Part shown: positions 32,195-43,986 of the stretch, in pieces | Position numbering within the stretch: position 1 is the first letter of the stretch | Layout: each line of letters begins with the position of its first letter | Origin: Gigaspora margarita | Taxonomy: Eukaryota > Glomeromycota > Glomeromycetes > Diversisporales > Gigasporaceae | NCBI GenBank assembly: GCA_009809945.1 | Contig: WTPW01001159.1 | Coordinates: 163,365 to 227,364 of the forward strand | DNA: 64,000 nucleotides | Reading direction: 5' to 3' | Position numbers and translations under genes: made by a program | Notes under the pieces: generated by a model | What the model was told of the DNA's origin: nothing | Database searches by the model: none | What the model saw: only the letters and a program-made list of their open reading frames with translations

Positions 32195-32990
32195 ATAGTT
32201 ATTAGTCAATTAGTTGACGATTAGCTGACTAATCGACTAAATTTTTCATAGTCAGTCAATCGATTAGTTGATTAGTTGATTAGTTGATTAGTTGATTAGT
32301 CAATTAGTTGACAAGTCGATTAGCTGATTAGTCAATTACCGTATTCCTCGGAAAATAAGCACCCCCTCAGAGGAATTTTTAAAGCCAAATTCTCATGATC
32401 TAGTGATCAGATCTGCATAATTTTGGTACCATTCAAATTAGCTTATCAAAATGTTTTGAATGGTACCAAAATTATACAGATCTGATCACTGAATCACAAG
32501 AATTTTGGCTTTAAAAATTGCTCCGAGGGGGTGCTTATTTTCAGAGGATACAGTAGTTGATTAGTCAACTAATCGATTAGTTGACTAATCGATTAGTCAA
32601 CTAATTGACTAGTTGATTAGTTCTAATCGATAAGTTGATTAATTGATTAGTCAATTAGTCAATTAGATTAATCATCTATTTTATATTTTTATTACTATAT
32701 TTCTGGTATTCAATTTTTTTGTATATTTATTAACTAGCCAATTAATCAACTAATCGATTAATCAACTAATTGACTAATTGACTAGTTGATTAGTCAACTA
32801 ATCAACTAGTTGATTAGTTGACTAGTTGATTAGTCAATTAGTCAACTAATCAATTAGTCAATTAATTGAATAGTTGATTAGTCGACTAATCAATTAGTCA
32901 ATTAGTCGATTAATTAATCGATTAGTTAATTTTTAGTCAGTTAATAACTAACAGTTTTAGTCAACCAACTAATCAACTAAAAATTTTTAA
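32195..32990. repeat. self-complementary TTGATTAGTC satellite
   Basis: 10-base units in both orientations (GATTAGTTGA, TCAACTAATC, GATTAGTCAA) make the whole block able to pair with itself. It is interrupted by a small TIR element (32339-32553) and a non-repetitive patch at 32670-32740. Confidence 0.9.
32339..32553. mobile_element. 215-bp MITE (Tc1/mariner type, TA target)
   Basis: The left terminus CCGTATTCCTCGGAAAATAAG and the right terminus CTTATTTTCAGAGGATACAG are inverted copies bordered by TA on both sides. The arms extend inward through GCACCCCCTC and GATCAGATCTG for about 95 bp. It is inserted in the TTGATTAGTC satellite. An isolated relative of the interior (TCTCATAATCTAGTGATCAG) occurs near 61375. 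Confidence 0.85.
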
Positions 32991-34046
32991 CTGATTCCTA
33001 TTTTTATCTATAATACTATGATTCTTTAAATACTATAAATTCTCTAATTTCAGAATTGTCTAATATATTATAACAAATATTTCTAAACTTATAAAAGTTC
33101 TATGATTTTTAATTAAAAGCTATAAATAATAATCATTGATATACAAAGATTCATAAATAAATATAGCACTGTTTATTTTTCAATTTGAAAAACTTGTTTT
33201 TATACTATTAGTCTTAGAGATAGGAAGCTTTTTTAAAAACCAAGTTCAAATTGGTTTAAGAGATTGGTTATTACAAAACCTGGTTTAGGTCTTTAAAACT
33301 ATTTAAATTTGCTTTAATGCAGTTTGTATATAAATTATAATTATTGCATTTCTTTATATACTTTACATATTATTGCTAAATAACTAAACAAAACCTTGCC
33401 TACTTCTTCTTGTACATCTCTGAAAATTAAATGTACAAGAAGGCAAGCTTTTCATATACTACTTGTCTTCAAGAAGCTATTGCCAACTATATCAGCAACT
33501 GACCACAACAGCAACACAGACCCTATAAGCATGCAGACTAAACCAAGACTAGTACAGAAAGATATGGAGATAGACAAAGGCACTACTATGTCCAAAAAAG
33601 ATTAAAAACATTTGAGCCAGCCCTCATACACAACATACTACTTCTTGATGAAACTGATAAAAAACTTTTGTACAAAAACTAGAGAATCCTGTAAGACTCA
33701 AAAACTAAACAGATAATATCAGAGGTTCAAAACAAATAAAAATTTTCAAGCCTCGCATCATATATGCAAATTTACTAAGCACAAAAGCTTTAACTTGTTC
33801 CAATATATTTGTAGTAATAACTAGTAGTTCAATAGCTCAATATTTTTTAAACCATGGATCAGAATTTTGCTGACTATTAACTAATGTATTTTTATGTTTT
33901 TGAACACAACCATGTGATATATCAAGGGCTTGCTCAGCACAAACTGCCAACTCAATAATTCCATTATCTGAAGTTATATTAGTTGGTGAACTTTGACTTG
34001 CAGTAATATCTAATTACTATTCAATAATTCTGTATAATAGTCTTTA
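32991..34046. other. AT-rich region, possible downstream part of the hAT locus
   Basis: On the minus strand a stretch at about 33830-34010 can be read as ITSDNGIIELAVCAEQALDI, then SHGCVQKHKNTLVNSQQ, protein-like but unassigned. The plus-strand ORF at 33396-33605 shows no domain. No hAT C-terminal dimerisation motif could be found. Confidence 0.3.
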
Positions 34047-34213
34047 GGGGCATGCCATTTATTACATAATTTTTACCATGGATACATGGTCAAAGCTAGT
34101 GATCACGTCTATATATTATATTAACCAATCTGAATTAGATAAAGTGATCACACCATACATGGATGAGGGTAGCTACTAAGTAAAAAATATTACGTAATAA
34201 ATGGCATGCCCCT
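34047..34213. mobile_element. 167-bp MITE (GGGGCATGCC termini)
   Basis: GGGGCATGCCATTTATTAC and GTAATAAATGGCATGCCCC are near-perfect termini, with TA at or next to each border. Inner arms include GATCACGTCT / AGTGATCACACC. It lies immediately downstream of a hAT coding segment. Confidence 0.8.
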
Positions 34214-35570
34214 TATCATTATTTGGTAGAGCTATGTTTTTTTTTAAGATAGTGCATAGTGCAACTAACTATATTAAGTGTAGCATATGAAACTCCTGAT
34301 AACATTTTTGTAGCCTCATAAAAAGGTGCTAATACAGTTAACATATTCAAAAGTAAGCTACAAAAATAGCATACTTTAATTAACAAATTATAAAATATAA
34401 AATTAAATTAATAAAACAATAAAATTATTTCTATTTTGAATCTATCAAATTAATTTGATCCAAATAGTTAGCATTGTCTTTATCATCTTTTTCAGAAGAA
34501 ATTTTTAAAATAGTAATAAGGTAGATTATCAATTTTTTAATTCAAGCAAATGTTTCATACAAGATATAATGTTCCAATGAGTTCAAATATCCAAGAGAAC
34601 TTCATACACCTCTTGGAAGTTTAACTTGCATTGTGCATTTCTAAGATTTCCTGTATTTTTAGAACTATGATTAAAAAATAAAATCAAATTTGTAATACAT
34701 TTCTTGAATGTGCCAGTAGCATTAAGACACTTAATGGCTATCTATTTCATATTTGTACTAAATTTAGTACAATAAAAAAATATTTTTTGAACCAAACATT
34801 TAATAAATTTTATTTAGATTTTACTAAAATAAAATTTGATATTAGACTAATATCTGTGCACAATTTGAATAAAATTTATTAATAAAAATTTTTTATAAAT
34901 TAGGTTTAAAACTATTGTATTTTTTTAAAAATTTCTCATACTTAATTTAGTATAGTAATAAAAGTTAATTTTGCTAAAAATTTTTGATAAATTTGTAAAA
35001 ATATAAAATTTTTAGATTATTTTGGTTCTAATTTAATTGTAAAAAATTATTTTATTTAAAAAATAATTTTTTAAAATAGTTTATATAAGCCAGTTTTATG
35101 TAATACAAGCTAAATATAGTTAGTCTATTTCTATATTTGTATAGTAAATTATATGTTTTTATTAATAAATTTTATAAAAAAATTGCTAAACTTAAATTTC
35201 TTATAACTTTTTATCTACTGATCCAATTTTAATGATTATACTACTATTAAAATTAAAAAAGCTAGCTCTACAATATATTAAAATTTGAAAGAAATTTAAT
35301 CAAAAATTTTACTAGCTATATTTTTTTAAAAATTTGACTAAAACTTTAGTATTAAAAAAAAATATATAAATAATTTATTATTTCTAATATATTGTATATT
35401 AATATAATATATTAAAAAATTTTATAATTAATAATTTATTTGATTAAGACTAAGTTTTTGGAATTAAATATACTATAGTTTAAATAATAAAAATAAATAA
35501 AATATATTTTAGTTAAATTTTTTAAACTTAAATTTTATATTGAAAAATTATATAAATCTTTAAAAATCTA

Positions 35571-35686
35571 TAACTTTTGTTCCACTGATCCAATTTAGAT
35601 AATTTAACTATCAAAATGATTCTCTCAATAAGATAATCATTTTGATAATTAATCATTTAAATTGGATCAGTGGATCAAAAGTTATA
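35571..35686. repeat. palindrome with TTTTGWTCCACTGATCCAATTT arms
   Basis: TAACTTTTGTTCCACTGATC at the left is mirrored by GATCAGTGGATCAAAAGTTA at the right. A single related copy lies at 35201-35236, and the same motif occurs in the element at 39011-39770. Confidence 0.8.
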
Positions 35687-36225
35687 GGCTTTTTATTATT
35701 AAAATTGTAATATTACACAAGAACATATTAGTACTTTATTTAGTACCATAACTTTTTTTTTATATAATAACTTTAGATAAAATTTTACAGGCTTTTTTGT
35801 AATTGTTATACCAAGTTACTTGTATAATAGCACAAAGCAACAGGTGATTTTAATTAGTTAACTTTTAAAAAACTAAAATTTTTTTAGATATTTATTAATT
35901 TTTTTTAAAAAATTAAACAAATTTGAATTTTTTAAAAAAAATATTTAATCAAAAAATTATAAATATTTTTTTAAAAAGATATTTTAAATACACTCAGATA
36001 TTATATATATTTTTTTGATTGCTTGTTAATATGTAAAATTTGAGTTATTGTATTTTATTAAAGGTAATAAGGATACTATATTATGTTTAATAAAATTATT
36101 AATATACAAATTTTTTTTAAATTTGCTAATATAACTTTTATTAAATTACTAACTTCTAAATATACCAAAATAAAGTATAAATATATATTTATATTTTATA
36201 TAAATTTAAAGAATTTAATATTTTT

Positions 36226-36543
36226 GCACATGTGCGCTGTAGCACACCTCATATGAATCATATAATTTGGTGTAATGTGAAATCAAAACAACCAAAACAA
36301 CCCGTATTTTTTGTTAGTTAGGATTAGTGTGAGGTTAGAATAGTGTGTAGGTGAGAAAGGGGTTTTATAGTAAAATTTTGCAAGGAATTTTTTTGTTAGA
36401 GCATGAAGAGTGGTTTCATAAGCAAAATTATGAGCCACAAGTGATTTTTTAAAAGATTGCTATTTTCTCTTGATTTCATGTTACACCTGATCCTACGATC
36501 TGATTGGTTTATCAGATGGGTGCATTACAACGCATATGCGCTA
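36226..36543. mobile_element. 318-bp MITE sharing its core with the one at 53142
   Basis: Termini GCACATGTGCGCTGTAGCAC and the complement of AGCGCATATGCGTTGTAATG form an inverted pair, followed by GGTGTAATGTGAAATCA / TGATTTCATGTTACACC. The core contains GTTAGGATTAGTG and TAGTAAAATTTTGCAAGGAA, also present in 53142-53450 and partly near 60690-60740. Confidence 0.75.
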
Positions 36544-37137
36544 AATTACATAAACCAAATTTAAATTAAAGTTAATAAAAAAAATTTTTCAAAATTTAAA
36601 TTTTATAACTGTACTAAATTCAGTTGTTTGTACTAAATTTAGTATAGCAAATGGATAGATATTAAATAAAGTGTGTGAGAGGCACATAGAACATGTAAAA
36701 TTTTCATTAATTATATAGTTTTTACAACATTTGCATCATTATCAGTAGTGGCAACAATTAATTTTTTTTAAGTTGAAACTATTCAATTACTTCGTCTAAA
36801 ATATTTTTAATATTTTTATCTATATGCTTTCTATTGATTTTTTTACAAGCAAGTAATGCTTCTTTTAATGACAAATCTTTAGAATCTATCCCTGACTGTA
36901 ATTCCAATATATAGTTCATCACTATGTAAAGACCACAAATCTATAGTAATACTAACAGAATAAGTATTTTGTAATAATTCTAATAATTCTGTAAGTTGTC
37001 TAGTTGATTGGATATATGCATTATTAATCATATGTCATATTATTATGACTTGGAACTTTAAATTCAGGCAATGCAACTTCTATAAAGACTTGGACTACAA
37101 AAGGTAAAGTGGTTGACTGTCATCAATCATTAAATTT

Positions 37138-38808
37138 AGGGTTCCGAAGTTCAGTTCAGTTCAATAGAGGTTCAGGTTCAGGTTCAATGAACCTGAACCT
37201 GAACCTGAACCTGCTCTAAAAGTTCAATACTGAACTGAACCTGAACTTAAAATTATTGAACATGAACCTGAACCTGAACTTAAAAAAAGTTCAGTTCAGG
37301 TTCAGTTCAAGATTCATGAACATGTTCAGGTTCATAAAATATGCACATGTTTACCTAAATCACAAAGTTAGAATCAATTAGTAAAATTCAGAGAATCATA
37401 GCATTTTGTATAATTTTATTAATAAAATTATTAAATATATTGTTTTACATGAAATTTTACTAATTGATCATAACTTCTTGTGCTAAGTAAACTTGTTCAG
37501 CACCAAAAAATACATCAAATCAGCATATTTTATTTTACTTTTCTTAAAATTTGAAGTAAAGATGCTTAATTTTAAAAATTTTCATCAAAAATTCAAAATT
37601 AAGCATCTTTGACACAAATTTTAAGAAAAATAAAATAAACTATACTGCTATGATATATTTTTTGGTGCTAAACAAGTTTACTTAGAGCAAGAAGTTATTA
37701 TCAATTAGTAAAATTTAGAGAATCATAGAAATTTATATAATTTATTAATAAAATTATACAAATTTCTATGATACTCTAAATTTTACTAATTGAACCTAAC
37801 TTCTTGCTCTAAGTAAACTTGTTTAGCACCATTAAATACATCATTTCGGTATATTTTATTTTGTTTTCCTTAAAATTTGCATCAAAGATGCTTGATTTTG
37901 AATTTTTAATAAAAATTTCAAAAATTAAGCATCATTTCTTCAAATTTAAGCAAAGTAAAATAAAATATGCCAATTTGATGTAGTTTTTGGTGCTGAACAA
38001 GTTTACTTAGTGCAAGAAATTACGATCAATTAGTAAAATTTAGAGAATCATAGAAATTTGTATAATTTTATTAATAAAATCATACAAATTTCTATGATTC
38101 ACTAAATTTTACTAATTGATCCTAACTTCTTGCACTAAGTAAACTTGTTCAGCACCAAAAAATACATCATGTCGGTATATTTTATTACGTTTTTCTTATA
38201 ATTTGAAGAAAATAGGCTTAATTTTGAATTTTTGATGAAAATTTCTAAAATTAAGCATTCTTTCTTCAAATTTTAAGAAAAGTAAAGTAAAATATGCCGT
38301 TTTGATGTATTTTTTGGTGGTGAACAAGTTTATTTAGTGCAAAAAGTAATGATCAATTAGTAAAATTTCATGCAAAATACGATTTTTAATAATTTCATTA
38401 ATAAAATTATACAAAATGCTATGATTCTCTAAATTTTACTACCTGATTTATACTTCTCACTCTAAGTAAACTTGTTCAGTATCAAAAAATACATATATTT
38501 TTATTCAGACTCAAACTAGTTGCAAAATTTGGACCAGCCTGACCAAACTTATAAATTGAGTTTGAGTTTAATATATAAAGTTTTAATAATAAAATTTAGA
38601 GTTTGAGTCTGGTCTGGACCAGACCAAACCCAGACCCAAACCTAGAATCACTAGTTCATATGAACACTAGACTGAACCTGAACATGTTCATGAACTTATG
38701 AACTGAACCTGAACTGAACCTGAACCTGCTCTAAAAGTTCAATACTGAACCTGAACCTGAACCTGAACTTGACCTAAGTTCAGTTCAGTTCAGGTTCATA
38801 GGAACACT
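37138..38808. mobile_element. 1.7-kb foldback element with GAACCT arrays and palindromic satellite core
   Basis: Ends AGGGTTCCGAAGTTCAGTTC and GTTCATAGGAACACT are inverted, followed by blocks of 6-base GAACCT / AGGTTC repeats (37170-37330 and 38680-38800). The core (37340-38500) consists of three palindromic units of about 328 bp. It separates the hAT BED region from MIDDSQP. Confidence 0.75.
37340..38500. repeat. tandem palindromic satellite, ~328-bp units
   Basis: AACAAGTTTACTTAG starts recur near 37670, 37996 and 38325, with inverted counterparts CTAAGTAAACTTGTT near 37480, 37805, 38130 and 38465. Each unit holds two palindromic halves, one around TATAATTTTATTAATAAAAT and one around AAAATTAAGC. 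Confidence 0.85.
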
Positions 38809-39010
38809 AATCCAAGTCAACATGGTTATTTCAATAATTGGTTGTTTTTTGTGAGCAGCTTTCCCATGCGTAACTTCAAAATGTCTTCAATATTTTCATT
38901 TTCCATTAATAATTAATGTTTTTTTAATTGATTTTATAGTATTAAAAAAAAACTTACATTGACTGTAAGATTATTTTTTGTGATTCCATGTTCATTTTTT
39001 AAATAATATA

Positions 39011-39770
39011 CAGTCTGACCTCTTTATAATCACCAAGTCCGTTGCGCCCTATTTTGGTGATTGTATAGAGGAGTGACTATAAATAAAATACCTTGTCATG
39101 GTCCCATGACCAAAGGCCAATAAGTAATATATTTGTGCACATTTGAAATACTATTAAAAAAATTTAAAATGTTTGATGGTGAATAACTTTTGATTCAGTG
39201 GCCCGATTTGGATAAAATGATTACCAGAATGTTTGACTCATTGAAACGATTTTAAAGATTCTGAAATCATTCAAAACTAATTACAAAATGCTAAAATCTT
39301 TAAGGATTTTTCACTTAGATGTTTAAATTTAATAAATTTTCAAACATTTAAGTGGTACAAATCCTTAACGATCTCTGTAGTGTGTGAATGGATTTTAACG
39401 ATCTTGGGCTCATTAGATTCTTCTCAGTGAGACGAACAATTTGGTAGTTGTTTCATTCAAATCGGACCACTGCATCAAAAGTTATTTGCTATCAACTCTT
39501 TAAGAATTTTTAATAGAATATTTTAAATTAACATGAATATGAATATTGGCCAATCAGATTTTATAATCCATATTTAATCAAAATTGTGAGTATAACGAGG
39601 GATTTTATTAATAAAATTGATAAAAAAATCAAAATTTTTTGGTAATAGTGATTATAAGTGATTTGTGACTATAATGAGGTTTTTTACTATATTTTAAGTC
39701 TGTTGCACAATATTGGGTGCTTATATAGAGGTGTGACTATATGGGGTGTGATTATAGAGAGGTCAAACTG
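39011..39770. mobile_element. 760-bp TIR element inserted inside the BED finger
   Basis: CAGTCTGACCTCTTTATAAT and ATTATAGAGAGGTCAAACTG are inverted termini, with TA at the left and a mutated CA at the right border. Removing it joins TTSNM to IYYLKNEHGI of the hAT BED finger. The inner arms carry the ATAACTTTTGATTCAGTGG motif in opposite orientations (39183 and 39486). The termini resemble pogo/Tigger-like elements, which I recall as starting CAG with CCTCTATA. No transposase present. Confidence 0.8.
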
Positions 39771-40058
39771 CATCATATTACTTGTAGTGCCATAAAATAT
39801 ATACTTTATATTTTTTCCTTTTCTATCACATATTTGGCATTAACTATGGATCTTATTATCTAAGACTATAAAATAATGGTATATATAACTCGGATTATTG
39901 GAACTTTTAACAGTAAGTTGGGTTTCTTTTTGTTCACTAGTAGTGCTATTGTTTTCTATATGTACATGCTTCCAAATATTACTAACTTTGCATTTATCTT
40001 TACTGTTTATATGAGACATTTTTTTAAGTAAATTTGTTTTGAGACCAGTGTTGTTCAA

Positions 40059-41204
40059 ATAAAAGTCTGCTATTATTGTATCATTTTAAGACATTTTTTG
40101 ATTGTTTTTTTTGAGAATCATATGATTTAATCATCTTGGCTACATATGCTAAATTACTTGTATTAAACTTGTAAACTGTTGCTCATAACATAATATCTTT
40201 TTCTTGTGTAGATTTTTCAAAGAATTTAAATGTAGCAAATTTCTCTTATTTAGAATTATGATACACAATTTGTTTAAAACATATAAATATCATGTATAGA
40301 AGAAATAATTTACTTAAACTAGAATTTATTAGTTCTAATGTTATTACCAGTTTAGTAGTAAAACAAAATATTCAAGTTAAAAATAGCTTAATTCAATAAA
40401 CTGGCTAGGTTTGTATTCAAAAATTTTGTATTGTATAATTTTTGCATCCAAACTTTATGCATGCATTTTAATAAGTACAGAAGTACATACTGTATTATAC
40501 TAAAATAATGCACACCTGTATAGTGTTTTGATCACCTGTATGCTATTTTGAGTATGCGCATATGTGCTATTTTGAGGCAATCTGATTTTTTAAGCATATA
40601 TGTATAAGATGTTCAAAATAGCACCCATGTGCAGGATATAAATATTTATCTAAAAATCAAAAACCTCAATCTCTTTAAATAGAATTATGCATAACTTAGC
40701 AACAAATAATTTTCTAAATTATATCAATCACAAGTATAAAAAGTAGTTACCTGTACCAGTGCTGAAAATCTAAACCTTAATATATATATATGATATGAAG
40801 TAAGCTAATTTGAAATAAATTCTTATAGAAACTTTTATCACATGTTAGAAACTGCTGTACACAGTACAGTATTGTATTTCATAAACTATCTGCACATTTA
40901 TGTTAGTTGCATTTAACTTAATTTGCATAATCTGTAAAATGCTATCTAAATATGAGTTAATTTTGCTTAAAAAATGGTTTATAATACATTATGATGGAAT
41001 TATATAATTATGATTACGAGTTAATTTTGCTTAAAAAATAGTTTATAATACATTATGACAGAATTATGTAATTATGATTTGACTGCATAAAAAAAAGTTC
41101 ATTTAAACTTTAAAAAGTTGCTGAACCTGATAAATATAATTGAACACTTTTGTTATATATTCAACAGGACCCCAAACAATCAATGTGAGGTCATATTTGA
41201 AAAA
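40059..41204. other. AT-rich DNA upstream of the hAT remnant
   Basis: A minus-strand stretch at 40090-40270 reads KFATFKFFEKSTQEKDIML and AYVAKMIKSYDSQKKQ between stops, and could be more of the hAT 5' part. A near-exact direct repeat (GAGTTAATTTTGCTTAAAAAA) occurs at 40953 and 41019. No other feature. Confidence 0.35.
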
Positions 41205-42060
41205 TTACTAATAGAGGGCCTTTTTTAAAAAAAAGGTTATATTTGAAAAGTAGGTATTGGATAAGAAGGTTATATTTGAAAACAGCTAATAGGCAAAAAG
41301 AGTATATTTAAAAGAATGCTAATAGATAAGTTTTTATAAATATTATATTTAAAATATGCTAATAGAAATAGTGAGAAATGAGACATGTGAAAATAGTTTT
41401 TTTTTTTTTAGAGAGTATCAATTCGGGTATTTTTTTTTGTTTTTTTTTAGAGAGCATCAGTTTGAAATTTTTTTTTAAAAGCTTAGATTTCAAAAACTGC
41501 TAGCCATCTCCAAACTTACTACCTAATATTTGAAATATAGCTAATATATATCAAATTAGAACTGCTAACCAAAAAAATTTTTACTATGATGCTCAAATAT
41601 AACTTCACATAGATNAATTCGGGTATTTTTTTTTTTTTTTTTAGAGAGCGTCAGTTCTGGTTTTTATTTAAAAAACATCAGGTCTAGGGGTTTTTTTTAG
41701 AAAGCATTGGGTATGGTTTTTTTTAATTTTTAATTTTTTTTAGAGAATGTTGGTTCAGCTTTTTATTTGTTGTTGTTTTTTAGAGAGCATCAGATTGGTT
41801 TTTTTTAGAGAGCATCAGTTCCATTTTTTTTTTTTTTTAGAGTGTTGGTTCTGTTTTTTTTGTTTTTTGGTTTTTTTTGTTTTTTTTTAGAGAGCATCAG
41901 TTTGAAATTTTTTTTTAAAAGCTTAGATTTCAAAAACTGCTAGCCATCTCCAAACTTACTACCTAATATTTGAAATATAGCTAATATATATCAAATTAGA
42001 ACTGCTAACCAAAAAAATTTTTACTATGATGCTCAAATATAACTTCACATAGATTGTTTA
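41205..42060 (+). repeat. T-rich TTTTTTAGAGAGCATCAGTT minisatellite with a 174-bp duplication
   Basis: Units of poly(T) plus AGAGAGCATCAGTT repeat through 41390-41900. The block 41441-41614 is repeated without difference at 41881-42054 (offset 440). A single N at 41615 marks the junction. Confidence 0.85.
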
Positions 42061-42787
42061 GAGTTCTTATTTGACTATATAGTATTCTATATATGGTGTG
42101 TACTATTTCGGGACATGCATAGGCATTATTTCAAAACCCAGTATGCTATTTTTAGGGGATGTGATTTTCAAAATAACACTCGTGGTCATTATTTTGCAAT
42201 AATACAGTATGTATATATTAATAAAATAAAACTAGTTTAGTACTTTAATTTAGATAATCTTATAGCACTTATTCGAATAATCATTATTATTCAAATAATT
42301 CTTACTATTCAAATATTTGTTATTATTTGAATAATTGTTAAGATTTGTTTATTCATATTATTTGCCAAATAATCATTTGACAAAGTTTAAAATGTTATTT
42401 GAATATTTGCTAAATATAAATATTATTTGAATAATAAATATGAATAAGAGGCTCTACTGGTAAATAAATATTTATTTAAGTCCCAGGATCATGTAATTTT
42501 AAGATATATTCAAGCTACCTTAATTTATATGCTCAAATTTTTTGGCCATTTTTCATTGGTATATATATACCAGTACATTTAATTGTCTGAAGCATGGTGG
42601 AGAACTTACTAGGAGAACAATTAACCAAAATTTGTGTGTGTCAGGGTCGCTCATTTAATATTGAGCCAATCAGCATTTCAAAGCATATAAACTGATCAAC
42701 ACAGATCAGTCTGAATATGAAAGATCCCATAAAACATTATAATATATGATAGTAAATTGATTATTTATTATTATTATAAATAGCAGT
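42061..42787. other. AT-rich DNA with ATTCAAATAAT runs
   Basis: Many ATTCAAATAATT / AATTATTTGAAT motifs at 42260-42460 make weak inverted repeats. No gene. Confidence 0.45.
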
Positions 42788-43312
42788 TTATATTTAATTT
42801 ATGATACATCTAAAAACTAGTGAAAAATATAGTAAACAATGAAGATATGTTTACTTTTTTTGCCTTTTTTGGAATCTAGTGTTTACAAAGAACAAACTGA
42901 TATTTTACTAAGCTAATGTTTCTATTAAATTAAGTAAAAGTTGTAGAAGAGAAATTCTGGTCATAATGGCAGTTAAATCATTAAAATTGGCCCTGTAAAT
43001 CACAAAATATAAGCATTTTTGTCTTCGTGATTATATGTTTACTTTTTTGTTTACAACATATAGTTACAAAGACAAAAAATGCTCATATCTCGTGATCTAC
43101 TAGGCTGATTTTAGTTATTTAACTGTTATTATGACCAGAATTTTCTTCTCTACAACTTCTACTTAATTTAAAAGAGATGTTTACTTAGTAAAAAATTGGT
43201 TTGTCTTTTGGGAAACTCTAGATTCCACAAAAGCAAAAAACAATAGTAAATTTACCTACAATTTACTATGTTATTTCACTGGTTCTTAGGCGGATCACGA
43301 ATTAAATATGTT
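42788..43312. repeat. 525-bp near-perfect palindrome
   Basis: Arms of about 230-250 bp. ATATTTAATTTATGATACAT at the left mirrors ATGTTAATTCG-type sequence at the right end, and the inner arms pair at CTGGTCATAATGGCAGTTAA / TTAACTGTTATTATGACCAG. The loop is near 43040 (AAAAATGC / GCATTTTT). No coding capacity. Confidence 0.8.
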
Positions 43313-43793
43313 AAGGGGTAATAAAATTGGTCATATGTTAAGATAGTAATAAAATTGGTCAATTAGAGAAAGTTCTATACATATCAAAAAAGCTTATAAT
43401 TTTTAGCTCCAGACTTTAATAGCATATATTTTTCTAGTTTATTTAATGCTTATAGAATAAATCCAATTTTAAGTATAACAAGCATCAAAAACATAACTTT
43501 TAATAGTGCTTTGCAACAATACTCCTTTAATGGTACACAATACTCCTTTAATAGCTAGTATATTAGATGTTTTTTATCTATTGTAAAGCAATTGTTCTTG
43601 TCTTGCACTTATGCGTGCATTTGTTCTTGTACCACACTTGAAACTATTATACAAAATACTTTCCAATTTACAAAACATTTTTGGTTGACTATTTTTTACT
43701 CAAAATAGTTTGGATTTATTAGGAAATCAAATAACAGAATCAAATTCATATTTTACAATTTAAAAGAGTTGTTTAAGGTGTTAAAAAAATATT

Positions 43794-43943
43794 GATATAA
43801 ACCTTATTTTGGTGTAACCACATTAGAATACTTGATTAACTAGTGAAATAGACAGACACTGTGCTCTGATATAAGCCTTATTTTGGTATAACCACATTAG
43901 AATATTTAATTGGTCAGTAGAACAGAGCAACATTTGTGGTTTA
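43794..43943 (+). repeat. ~76-bp direct duplication
   Basis: CTTATTTTGGTRTAACCACATTAGAATAYTT occurs twice, near 43803 and 43870. Confidence 0.8.
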
Positions 43944-43968
43944 ATATTAATAAATAAATAATAAATAT

Positions 43969-43986
43969 ATAAGATTACTATTTATA
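43969..43986 (+). repeat. retroposon target-site duplication, left
   Basis: ATAAGATTACTATTTATA matches 44945-44962 with one mismatch (A/G). Confidence 0.85.

Larger units (their letters stand above)
34735..36660. mobile_element. ~1.9-kb AT-rich foldback element inside the hAT gene
   Basis: CTATCTATTTCATATTTGTAC plus TAAATTTAGTAC at the left are mirrored by GTACTAAATTTAG...GCAAATGGATAGAT at the right. The hAT reading frame can be followed across (CASHTL before, CLNATGTF after). Inside are a further palindrome (35571-35686) and the MITE at 36226-36543. No coding capacity. Confidence 0.65.
34215..40058 (-). pseudogene. decayed BED-finger hAT transposase gene, split by several insertions
   Basis: Reading from 40058 downwards: a possible start, then KCKVSNIWKHVHIENNS and FYGTTSNM (BED finger), the finger's end YYLKNEHGI (near 38985), THGKAAHKKQPIIEI (near 38860), MIDDSQPLYLL (near 37110), VALPEFKVPS, STRQLTELLELLQNTYS, VSITIDLWS (near 36950). 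Next are the catalytic-core motif IVATTDNDANVVKTI and CASHTL (near 36680), then CLNATGTFKK (near 34720), THWNIISCMKHLLELKN (near 34560), and LAPFYEATKMLSGVSYATL (near 34300). This is the canonical hAT order. Stops and frameshifts are present throughout. Younger elements interrupt it at 39011-39770, 37138-38808, 34735-36660 and 34047-34213. No C-terminal dimerisation region was recognised. Confidence 0.8.
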
